Of a stretch of DNA of 64,000 nt, positions 10,436 through 21,043 are shown one piece after another. Position numbers and translations under genes: made by a program. The stretch is taken from assembly GCA_037367405.1 (NCBI GenBank), contig JAZKJV010010622.1, forward strand, positions 62,001 to 126,000, read 5' to 3'. Source of the stretch: Ottelia alismoides. Taxonomy: Eukaryota > Streptophyta > Magnoliopsida > Alismatales > Hydrocharitaceae. The notes under the pieces are model-generated. The model saw only the letters and a program-made list of their open reading frames with translations, had not been told where the DNA came from and ran no database searches. Position 1 is the first letter of the stretch. Every line of letters starts with the position of its first letter.

Positions 10436-12607
10436 TTCTGATGACCGAAAAACTATCCAAGACCCAGGTGAAGGTATAAAAACACGAGTCGTTGCGACCA
10501 GGATCTCGGAGACTCAGTCAATAAGAAGATCAAACCACCAAATCAGAAAATAAATCTATAAGCACGAATAGCGGTCTCGCTATTTATTTAACCTAGTATA
10601 GCGACCATGGTCGAACTCAAGGAGCACAGATTGGACGGATCGACCTACGAAGTATTCAAAAAAATAGAACGTATTTTTGGTGGATTTGATAGCTTTTTAA
10701 ATTTTTTATATTTTTAATTATAAAGGAAATATAAGAAAAGTGGTAGAAAAGGACAAATTCAACAATATATTAAACACTAAAAAATGCTCAGTTTCTTTTT
10801 GTGTTTTTAATATTTTTAAGGGTTTTTGGTAATTTTCTCAAGATTTTATGAGTTTCAGTTGATTTTACAACAATCGAAAAGGCTAAAACAATGAGGGAAT
10901 GTGCAGTCAGATTTGAAAGGCTAATTAAAAATAGACAATTAGCGTATAAAAATCTAAAGGAAATTTTTATGAAAAGTGAAAATAAAAAATAAACTATAGA
11001 AACCAAAATTACATTTTTTAGAGTTTTTTTATAATTCTTTTATAGTTTTTATGAGGTATTTAGGGTTTTATGCTTTTTAGGTGTTTTATGAATCCAAAAA
11101 GGTTAAAAATTGGAATGAAGCATCAAAACACTAAAACAAACTAAACCTAATTTTTTTTTATTTTTAGATGGGTTTTTATATTTTTAGTTGATTTTTCAAT
11201 TCAGACAGTAACAAAAATGAGTGTTTTTGAATTTTTAAAAATAACAAAAAGCAACAAATATGTGCCAAAAAATTAGTGAAATTTTTACACAGTGGCAGGA
11301 GCCACGTTTCCAAATTTCACTTGATTTGGAGTTTATTGGATATTTTATTCAACCAATGAAAGAAACACAACACACAGGGACCTATTCACAAAGAAACAAA
11401 GTTTTAGGGCTACATAGATAACACGCGTGAAAACTAGAAGGGCATTAGTGCAAAAATCACATCAAAATCCGCACATGTTCCAATACTGTACGCACAGGGG
11501 TATAAATGCAATTTTTAAAACATAAACTTCATTCCAGATCAATCACAAATCCCCAACCCACATAATGCAAAAAGTCCAAGATATCACGTGCCTAGCACGT
11601 GTCTCACATTCACAGGGACTAAAGTCTCATTCTAATTAGTAAACATGTAAACAATAACACCTTGAAACTACAGGATCAATACTGCAAAAAGTCCACAAAA
11701 TCACGTGTTGAAGCACATGTCTCCACAAGGCAGGGACTAAAAACCAAATACATGAAACTAGAGGTCCAAATATGCAAATTAACCAAGTGTGCAAATTTAT
11801 TTAACAGACTAAATAAAAAATAGAGAAAACTACAGGGGGTCGGGCGCAAATTACCCAGCCAAAGCGCGTGTGCGGTGCGTGAGTGCCAGGTGTCGGTCAG
11901 TGAGTGGCTGACGGTGTACGGCTGTGATGATGCCTCCTGGAAGATCCAACAGTCTTGGCGCGAGGGAGAACGTGGGGTGCACGTGGCCATCAGATCATGG
12001 ATCTAATGGCCTGCCAGGATCAGACCACAGATGGCTGAGATGATAACTGGCACTGAGAGTCGATTCGACGGCTGAAAGATGATCTAGAAGAACTCCTCCT
12101 GGGCGAGCTTCTCCGACGATCTGGAGGCGATCCAAACGGCTGATGGAAGATCGGAGAGGGGGATTCTCCTCGCGATGACAATCCGCGTCGGGTGGTGGCC
12201 TCCGATGAAGCTCCCTACGGTCGGATCCTCCGGCAAAGAAGAAAGGACCTGGGGCAGCTCCGACGAAGGGTGGAAACGCGGCCAAGGGGGGTATCTTGCG
12301 CTTATGGACCTGCAAAAGATAGCTCTTGCTCGGAGGGGCACTCAGGCATGGGTTATCGGCAAAACGATAAAGAGAAGCGGCGTGAATGGACGAAGGGGGT
12401 TTTCGGCGGAGGTGGCAGATGGAACTCGACTCGATCTAGGCTCAGATAGCCCAGCTCAAGGTGATCAGATCGTGGAGAGAAGGTGGCGATGCGTCGAGGA
12501 GTCGATCGATACGGATAAGATGAAGTGGCGGGGCTCCGGCCACTGGGGCGGAGCTAGCGGAGGCGAAATGGAAAGATCGAATCTAAACTATGAAATGAAA
12601 CCTAAAA

Positions 12608-12618
12608 GTGATACCTGA
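12608..12618 (-). other. Predicted 5' splice site in LTR (10439-14415)
   Basis: The minus strand reads ATCAG|GTATCAC, aligned with the GTAAGT donors of other family 1 LTRs and 257 bases from the TATA-like box. Weaker than consensus after GTA. Confidence 0.4.
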
Positions 12619-12867
12619 TGGTCAGAGTCGACTGTGGAGGAGACGCTGGTGCTCCGGTGATCTTCGCCTCGATGGAGCGTCACCTCCAGAGGCTCGGGCT
12701 ACGCCGGCGGCAGAGCTCGACGATGAGGGGCGCCGGACCTAGGCTACACACCTCCAAATCCTCACTGCAACAATGGAAATCTCTCGCTGTCACTCACGGA
12801 TGATGGTGGAGGTCCTGGGAGTTAAAGACGGGAGCCAAAGGTGCCTCAAATGGAGGAGGGAGATGAG

Positions 12868-12877
12868 ACTATATATT
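12868..12877 (-). promoter_or_regulatory. TATA-like box of LTR (10439-14415)
   Basis: AATATATAGT on the minus strand at the conserved position. A promoter role is inferred. Confidence 0.45.
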
Positions 12878-12928
12878 GGTAGGGATCTGGCAAAGATGGA
12901 GTCGGGCATGGAATTTTGGTGCACGGAT

Positions 12929-13437
12929 TAGCGATGCAAACGGATACGTATATATCTGTATTCGATCCGTCACCGTATCCGTTTTATACATATTTTGACA
13001 ATCGTATTCGTATCCTTTTTAAAATGGATACAGATATGGATATTGTTTTGATATCCGCAAACGTCCGTATCCGTATCCGTATATCTGTTTTCGTATATAA
13101 ATATAGTCATAGATTTATTTTTAACCCTATATAACATAATTCTCTACCTTCTTTTACCATATTTATATAATTTTTATGATACAAACACATTTAGTGAATT
13201 AATATCCTGTGTTTTCCATCCAATTCTTATATATTTAAGTTGATTCTATAGAGTATTTCTAACATTACTCGTGTGCGATCAGTATCCGTTTTACATCCAT
13301 ATCCATTTTTTAAGGATATGGTAAGATAGTTTTAATATCTGTCAATATCCGTATCCGCATCCGTAATCGTATTATAAAACGAATAAGAATACGATAATAC
13401 CTATATCTGTATCCGTATCCGACCGTTTGCATCCCTA
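12929..13437. mobile_element. Non-autonomous hAT-like element (509 bp)
   Basis: Terminal inverted repeats TAGCGATGCAAACGG and CCGTTTGCATCCCTA (14 of 15 match). It is flanked by an 8-base duplication, GCACGGAT at 12921-12928 and GTACGGAT at 13438-13445 (7 of 8). The inside is AT-rich, with many TATCCG/CGGATA repeats near both ends, as expected for hAT transposase binding sites. No coding region. Related LTRs (for example 26775-28536) lack it at the matching place, so it inserted after this LTR was formed. Confidence 0.85.
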
Positions 13438-14415
13438 GTACGGATCCCTAGGAAGATCCCCAGGCGTGGATCATGGATGAATCAAGGTTAATCGGGGCTT
13501 GAGGTTTAGGGAAATGGTTGGCGGATCAGGGCGTGATAAATGGGAGAAATCGGGTCGAGCGTGCAGATCCGTCTGGAAGTGGTCCTGGGGGGAGAGTTGA
13601 TCGGCGGTCAACATTCCCCCGTAGACCAATCAGAATGCGAGATTTATTGATTATTTGTAAATTCATTTAAAAACAATAAATGATTTCATTTTGAAAAATT
13701 TCTAACATAAAAATGTTTATTAATTTTCAAAGTATTTTTTAGTGATTTTTATTTATTTTTTTGAAAAATAAATTATGTATTTACATTATCTTATTATTAT
13801 GTACATGTATAAATACCTATGTAATTTTGATTTTATTTTTATAATTTTGTTTATGTACAAATATTCCAATTTTATATTTTATTTATTTACACCATAAAAT
13901 ATGGAATATAAAAAGATTTTTATTTTATTTTTATTAATTATTTACAAAGGTGAAATGAATACATCTTTTATTTTATATACATGGTATATGTACACCGATG
14001 AGAGAGAATTTATTTATTTTTATTTTTCTTGTATTTTTCTCAATTTTATTTTATTTTTATAAATATGTACAAAATATGGGAAACACAAATATATTTTTAT
14101 TTTTTGAAAATAAAGTATTTGCAAATAGAGGGGGTATTACACAATGCAGAGTCACCCTATCTCTCTCTACTCATTTTATTTTGCGGTCAGGCCCTTGTGG
14201 AGCCCTCCCTTGGGTTTAGGTCACTCAATATTTACTCTAAATATTTCCCTCTTTTTCTTTATTTCTTTATTTTTATGCAAAAACAAGCTAATTATGGCTA
14301 TTTACATGATGCATGCATTTTGACAATTTATTTTATTTACATCTAATTACATGGTATTTTGCCAAGGTTTCTAGCTAAAATAAAGGAATAAAGAGTGGTG
14401 GATGGGGATTCATCA

Positions 14416-15245
14416 GGACCGAGCTACGTAAGTTCGCCCGAACCTGAACCGCACGTGCGAGTCTGGAAATATTGCAAATGTGCCCTTTCAATTCCCTTTA
14501 ATTACAAAAATACCCTTGTGTAGGGGGTATGAAATAAAATTGACAGTCAGTTTTTTATAATTGCATTTCAGTCCTTCCAGGGACCTGTTTGTTATGCTTC
14601 ATGTTATGTTTTGTCACACTTATGCCCTTGGATTCTATGTTGAATAACTTGAGCATCTATTATTTGATTGAAAAGATTTCGAAGGCATTTTGATCCTCAA
14701 TAATTATCTTTGATCTAATATGGTTTATTCTCTGATTAGATAATAAATGAAGGATTAATTTGTGATAGTCTATATTGAACACCCATGCTTATGAAATATA
14801 ACTCTCCATTGCATTGATCAATTGAACTTAGAATTAATTTCTATAATTGCTTAAGTTTTATGGATCAGTTTAGGACATATATGAGAGTATACTTGCATTT
14901 GCTCATGATTTATCATTATGTTCATTATTTTATTTTTCCTAACATGCATTAATGTGTTAAATCACATTTAATTTCACCATTCATGCATTTATGATTTGCA
15001 CTATTCTAATGGTGTGTTAGCATTGTTTTTTATTTTGACATAGATGAATTTATCAATTGCTTAACCTAGATATTTAATGACATGAATAATCGTATTGTGG
15101 CTCGTGTCCTTGTGTTCGACCCTGACTTCTAATATTATAAATTAAAGCCAAGAATCTCGTCACTAAGATTTATCTCAGTTCCGTATGAGAAAACTGCTCG
15201 TGCCACAACAGATTCCTATTAATGTATGCATTTAGCGCTTCATCA
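14416..15245 (+). repeat. Family 2 5' LTR, 3' part only
   Basis: Homologous to 20265-21043 (shared CCGAGC..CG.AAGT.CGCC start, GTCTGGAAATATTGCAAATG, then the long AT-rich tail). It ends GCTTCATCA two bases before the PBS. About 1.85 kb of its beginning is absent here. Confidence 0.85.
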
Positions 15246-15247
15246 AA

Positions 15248-15265
15248 TGGTGCCATTATCTGGGA
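15248..15265 (+). other. Primer-binding site of family 2 element
   Basis: TGGTGCCATTATCTGGGA, a diverged relative of the tRNA-Asp-type site (TGGCGCCGTTGTCGGGGA), directly after the LTR end CATCA-AA. Confidence 0.75.
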
Positions 15266-18200
15266 CATGGCTTCATTAATATAATTATTTAGGTTTTATA
15301 TTTCTATTAAGTTGATCATTATTTTATACAGGTTGATCCCGTGTTGTGATTTTTTATGCATTATTATCTATGTTTTGATTATCCTTGAAATATCTAAACC
15401 TTTCTCTTCTATGGTATGGAAGCCTTTTCATTGAGGACGCTTGTGGAGAACGGAGGTGTGAAGCTCAGATTGGAGTTCTCGTTGAGAGGAGCCGCAGAAG
15501 ATGTCATCATGTTTTTCGAGGATTATTATGCCATATATAGTTGTTGGAATTATTTTGAACTTCGACTATTATTGTTTGTGTGTTGAGTCTGTTTCACCCA
15601 TGTTGGGTGTGACTCAAATTGAGTGCCCAATATTAGGATTTGGGCACACGACTCCTAGAGATACTTTTGATGATATATCCGTAAGTGCTTGATTCGTACG
15701 TTAGGGCACACTAACTACTTCTTATGAGATTCACTCATCTCTTAGATTCATGAGACACACGTAATCTTCATCCAACTTAGCTCAAATTTAATTGATTATC
15801 TTCCCACTAATAGAAGCATGATTAGGTGTGGGTTTTTTATCGACTTGCATGCAATTAAATACTTTTTTAGTTTTAGTTGCATGTGCAATAAGAGAGCTGA
15901 TACCACTGTATGTACTTCTCTTAAGCATGGCATCATGATTTTATTGTCTGCATGGATTTTTCTGTTTCATGATTTGTCATGTAGGATAATGAGGAAATGA
16001 GACTGAACGGTAGAAGATGTGCTCAGAGATTTAATACAAGTGATGACCTAATCTAAAAACAGGACTGTTAATGCAAGTTGACCTAATAAAATGGATATAA
16101 AATCCACCTTGTTTTTGGGAGAGAAAACCCCACATTACTTATAGGCATGTATGCATTCGTTGAGAGGTGAGGAGGAATCCCTATGATAGAGCCCAAACCC
16201 TATTCAAACTGCTCGTAATGAAAACGAATTTTATATTAACATCAATAAAAGCGATAAGATAATTAGACCATATTTTATGGTCTTCACTTTGTGTGTTGGT
16301 GAAATAATTGGATTTGTTTGATCTTATTTGACTCTTCAGCCTTCCAAAAATCTATAGGCACTATTATTATCACCAAAGATTCATTCATCTACAGATTCAA
16401 TATCATTTGGCATCTACATTCCTTAGCTTCATATTATTTATACTTAGGCTTATATTCAGCCAAAGTAAAGGTTAATCCAATTTCGTTCTGATAGTTTCCC
16501 TTGGAACACCTAGTTTTAATTCATATCTTTATACTTATGACATTCCTCATTTTAAGTGTAGTCGGGCCCGAGTCCCTATCTTGAATTAATTGATTCTTTT
16601 AATCATTTGTACACCTGTAATTATATCATCGGTTCTTGTATATTCTTTATACTTAGCATGAGTTATGGCTTCATTTCACTTTGTGCTATGAGGACTTAGC
16701 AAAAGCTAAGTATGGGGGGTCTACCCTATATATTGCACATATACTTTAGCCATAGCTCATATTTATATTTTTTTTCCAACAAATGGGATTATGGGCATCG
16801 TATTACGTCCTTGAGCTGATTTTTGTAAAACAAACTGAAATTGATTTTGAAAATTATATATATTTGACATGATTTTCTAAAATCTTTTCCATGGTTTGCG
16901 AAGATACGGTTTGACATGTTTGGAAAATCATTTATAAAATATTTTAAAAATCCAATATTCATGGAACATTATTTTGAAAAATGTTTTACTGAGGTTTGAA
17001 AAATGGGATTTTACTTGTTTTGAAAAATATTTGTAAAATGTATGGAAAAATTCTATACATATGTAATAATGTTTGAAAAAAGGTTTCAAATAATTTTTCT
17101 TCAAAGCTAAGGGTGTAAATGAGTTTAATCAATTAACTCTCTAACTTAAAAAAATGGAAAAATAAAATCACAAAAAGATCAACTTATTAATTGGTGTTAT
17201 TCTCTTACACTTTCACTTTGCACTCAAGGCTTGAGATGATCTTTAACATTCGCTTTAAGGAGTCCCTAAACTTATAGTTATCATGTATTGATCATTAGGG
17301 TCTTAAACTTAAATATTCACATTACTTTGAAGATGAGAATGCTATATCTCATTCTTAATCTCCTTAAATAATTTGACTATCACTCACATGCATGATTGCA
17401 TTCATGATTGAGATGATTCAAGATATCACTAAGGAGATCAGGCTGGGAAGTTTAAGTTTGGACTTGATCTATATGATGCTCGAGGATGGGATAAAATTAA
17501 TGGTGGCTTCATGAAACCTAAGTGTTAACATATTAGCCAGTATGGGACATGTTTTCTTGTTATCTCTTGAATTAAACCTAAAGTGCCAGGGTGTGATGAC
17601 AATAATTAATAAGTTAATCAGTGCGCACCGATCTTTTGGTAAAAGCAGTGGAGCTATCCAAAAATAAAGAAAAGAAAGAAATGATGAATGAAAAGCTTTC
17701 ACTATAAAAAGCAAAAAGAGTTTCCACCAAAGGCAAGCGCTCCCAACCATTTCAAGTGTCCACTTGGACCACCACTATTAGGACTAGGAGTCGGGCTAGC
17801 ACCCAAAAAGGGCTCTATATCATAAATGCCTGGGTTTAGAAGGTATATTAACTACTAAAAAAAAGTACACCCCAGTGTACTCCCAGAAAAACAAGTGCAG
17901 ACAAGTCCAACTTCTCTTGACGTACACACTGATTAGCGGAAATCAAAATGAAATTGTGTTGTGTATTGGCACTTGAGAACCCTGTTCCAATGAGAGGAAG
18001 AGAAAATAAGTATACAATTCTATATCCTCCATAATCTAGCCTTCCATCTATCCTTTTAAATTCTGACAAACTAAAGAGAAGGTAGATGGAGGCAAGACTA
18101 GATTTGTTCCCTAGAGTTGAGGGTTGGGTCCTTAGGAGAGCTTATGAGATTGGATATTTTTATGATATTTTAATTCTACTCTTCTGTTGTTGTCAACACT

Positions 18201-18401
18201 AAGTCATATTCCTTATATTTATATATACAATGAGAGAGTGACAATTAGAGGAGTTGGATTCTTTTCGATTAATACTTGGATAAACTTAGAGCTTTAGGAT
18301 TCCTAAAACCTCATGTTCTAGGTCCATTCAAGCCTTGTGATCTCACAAGCACAAGTCAGGGAATTCACAATTAAATCTAACTAAGGGGATAAGCTTAGTT
18401 T
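15266..18401 (+). other. Internal region of family 2 element, no gene seen
   Basis: AT-rich, with stops in all frames. Short frames at 15501-15692 and 15818-16000 have no family resemblance. The 3' part (16690-18401) is homologous to 3' UTRs elsewhere in the window: 32700-33976 on the plus strand and 55500-53936 on the minus strand share GAGGATGGGATAAAATTAAT and the following 900 bases. At 16700-16760 it carries the conserved PPT-like string plus palindrome seen at 1799-1838. Confidence 0.7.
16698..16760 (+). other. Internal PPT-like string and palindrome
   Basis: AGCTAAGTATGGGGGG followed by TATATATTGCACATATA and TTTAGCCATAGCTCATA. It is the plus-strand counterpart of the motif at 1799-1838, 55457-55510 and 58345-58400. 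Confidence 0.6.
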
Positions 18402-18413
18402 AAGTATAGGGGG
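18402..18413 (+). other. Polypurine tract of family 2 element
   Basis: AAGTATAGGGGG directly before the LTR start TGATAAAT. The same string precedes the LTRs at 33990 and, on the minus strand, at 53923. Confidence 0.85.
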
Positions 18414-21043
18414 TGATAAATCCCATATTTATCAGCTTAATTATATATATTTATCTCTCCTACTTAACTAAAATAATAATATTCAATGACAATTAACACT
18501 AATTACTAACTATTGTACTGTCAATAATTAATGCTAATTACTATATATTAATATGGTGTATTATTTTACGTATTTCTTTATTATTAAAATCAAAATTCGA
18601 ATAAAATTGTACATAAATAAATTAACACATAACAAAATAAAAATACAAAAAATAAGCAAAAGAAAAATCAAAGAAAATGATTTTATATTGTTTTTATTAT
18701 AATTTAATTTTATTTATGTACAAATAACCTCCGATCTCTTTGACTTCTATATCAAAGTTGTAGATCTCATTGAGATCTACAACTTTCATGTTCACGACTT
18801 TTTTCTAATCCGCTCTCTAACTAATTCTATCATAATTATCTTTGATTTATGGAAATTCTTCAATTTCTATTGGACCATGTAGTGCTTCCAGAGCACGCCA
18901 CGTGGCCCATTCCTTTGTCTCCACTTGTCCTGCTTCTAACTGTCATATCCTCTTCTTATCAGCGAATCATATCCCTCTTTGTTCTTATTGTCAGTTGTAA
19001 GATCTGCTTGGATAAGCTCTATCATAACCGCACATTTTGGCCCAAATGGAGATTGCCCAATCTTGATAGGATGGTCAATCATTATCTTCAACCTCCTACG
19101 CATGTCTGTTCAAGAAGTTCAACATTGTCGACATCCTAACTTTCACCTAATTACTCCAATCTCCCTTTGCACAGTCTTCCCTCAAAACTACCCCTATTAC
19201 CTTCGCCATACAATCACCCTCCACATCATATCTTTAACCAACTCCATAACCTAACTTCCAAACATAGGAGGAGTTTGAAACCTCTGTCAGAACCTTCCAC
19301 AACCTCCACCTTATCCTCTTTCAAATACCCCACCACCGCCTAGTGTAGCGGTTGTCCACCTTTATGCAGGCTTAGACTTAACATCTATCTACCTCTCTGT
19401 GATAGAGGGAGGATTGATCGACGATGTGACGATGGTCCTTCATCCTGGGTGAGACCCTTGGTCATGATAGCCATGCTATGACCGCTTACATTGTAGTTTG
19501 AGCTTTCTGCATCGACTGCGGAGATGAAGCGATGACCAGAGGCTCAAATCAAGCCTCAACCCAAGCCACACTCCTCCATACTTTATCTACATGATTTAAG
19601 GTTTTTAATCTATTTTCTTGATTCATGGATTTATTCCCAGTTGTATATTCATCAAACGTTCGAACCAAAGTGCTGCCAGTCTTCCCCGCAAATGATTGAT
19701 TATACGATCCATTCATCCCTCATTCCTCCATAACCTTGACTACTTCCATACACTTCTTCCTTCAGTCATGAAGGAGGAACCCCATTAGGTCTTCACCTTC
19801 TTCACATCCGATAAGCCCTCCATCTCGCTTACATTCACATGCACACACTATGTGATGCTTCGACTATGGTATTATAACGAATACATGGTAAAGAACCTTT
19901 AATGGTCAGATTTCTTAAGAAGCTCTGATATGGAGTTTTGTTCCTGATGTAACTCCATCATCTCCATCTTATGGTCGCTTGAGGATCTTCTCCGACCATG
20001 ATTCATTTTTACCAACCTTCCAAGGACCTTCTCCTATCTCCAGAGCATCTTCAGGATGAAGGAGGAGCTATGGGGCTCTCGTCGGAGCCCAACCTCTTCA
20101 CAGTCACTCACGATTGAGGAAGAATTCCTGGGTCATACAAATATCATTGGATCACATTGAATTGGGTGCGATCTAATGGCCTACAGGACACCACGTCATT
20201 GACATCGATCCTTCAGCCTTGGAGTAACCAGACTGCTAGATGAATCAGCTTTACAAGCCACGTGGTCCGAGCCACGCAAGTCCGCCCAAACTAGGACTGC
20301 ACGTTTGTAGCGTGTGCGGGTCTGGAAATATTGCAAATGTGCCCTTCCAGTATACTTTAATTATAAAGATACCCTGCATAAGGGTATTAAATAAAATCCA
20401 CATTCGATTTTTCATAATTTCATTTTAGTCCCTCTAGGGACCTATTTATTATGTTTCATGTTATGTTTTCTCACACTCATGCCCTTGGATTCTATGTTGA
20501 ATAACTTGAACATTTTTTATCCAATTGAGATAATTCAGTGGCATTTTGATAACTCGATTAATTATCTTTGATCTAATATGATTCTGATTAGATAATAAAT
20601 AAAGGATTAAATTATGAGATTCTATATTGAACACCCATTCTTATACAATGAAATATAATTCTATATTGCATTAATCAATTGGACTTAGATTTATAATTGC
20701 TTTAGTTTGATGAATCATTTTAGGACATATCTGTGAGTATACTTGCATTGTTCATGATTTATCATTATATTCATTATTTCATTTTTCATAACATGCATTA
20801 ATGTGTTAAATCACATTTAACTTTACCATTCATGCATTTTTGATTTGCATTATTCTGCATGGTCTGTGTGCATTATTTTTTGTTTTGATATAGATGAATT
20901 TATCAATTGCTTAACCTGGATATTTAATGACCAGAATAATCGTATAATGGCTCATGTCCTCGTGTTTGACCCTGGACATCCTAGGTTATATATTAAAGCC
21001 TAGAATCTCGTCTCTGAGATTTATCTCGATTCTGTATGAGAAT
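18414..21043 (+). repeat. Family 2 3' LTR, lacking its last bases
   Basis: Starts with the small hairpin TGATAAAT-CCCAT-ATTTATCA. It has a 33-base near-perfect palindrome at 18754-18786, a GC-richer middle (18880-20260) with short frames of no known product, and the AT-rich tail shared with 14416-15245. Homology to the 5' LTR stops at TATGAGA near 21043, where an unrelated minus-strand gag begins. Confidence 0.85.
18754..18786. repeat. 33-base palindrome in family 2 LTR
   Basis: Arms AAAGTTGTAGATCTCA and TGAGATCTACAACTTT are perfectly complementary with one base between them. A diverged copy lies at 34339-34370 in the second family 2 LTR. Confidence 0.9.

Larger units (their letters stand above)
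1769..14415 (-). mobile_element. Left Athila/Tat-type Ty3/gypsy retrotransposon body plus its 5' LTR
   Basis: Sense order on the minus strand: LTR (14415 to 10439), PBS (10435 to 10418), leader, gag, protease, RT, RNase H, integrase, 3' UTR, then the LTR that runs off the left edge. Gag and pol share one reading frame over most of their length, so the ancestor had a single gag-pol frame of about 6.7 kb (9051 to 2307). It is now broken by many TAG and TGA stops and about four frameshifts. The two flanking LTRs differ in U3 layout (b at 10439-14415, c at 1-1768), so this is not a simple intact insertion. The right flank (14416 on) is the middle of a family 2 LTR, which suggests insertion into that LTR, with its missing first part to the left of the window. 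Confidence 0.8.
10439..14415 (-). repeat. Family 1 gypsy 5' LTR, layout b (about 4.0 kb)
   Basis: Minus-strand LTR beginning TGATGAATCC at 14415 and ending GTCATCA at 10439, next to the PBS. U3 contains the AGAGATAGGGTGAC/GTAGAG block (14145-14215, block A) but lacks the GGAGTTCAT block (block B). It carries a TATA-like box near 12870, a donor-like site at 12613, a GC-rich R/U5 part (12000-12800) and a long AT-rich tail (10650-11700). A 509-base hAT-like element sits in it at 12929-13437. Short open frames inside it (for example 11995-12315 minus, 12175-12618 plus) have no recognisable product. Confidence 0.85.
14416..21043 (+). mobile_element. Family 2 non-coding LTR retrotransposon (LARD-like)
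   Basis: Plus-strand order: partial 5' LTR (14416-15245), PBS, 3.1 kb internal region, PPT, 3' LTR (18414-21043). The internal region has all cis signals for reverse transcription but no gag or pol that I can find. It must have relied on enzymes of another element. Its 5' LTR start is missing because the left element abuts it. Its 3' LTR lacks the last 70 bases or so because it is joined to a minus-strand gag fragment. Confidence 0.8.

Noticed and set aside
12175..12618. 147-codon plus-strand frame in the LTR
   Set aside because: GC-rich leader block of an LTR, antisense to the element. Related LTRs do not keep the frame.
19000..19254. Cys/His-containing frames in the family 2 LTR, considered as a small gene
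   Set aside because: Frames overlap each other, lie in LTR sequence and are broken in the 33990 copy.
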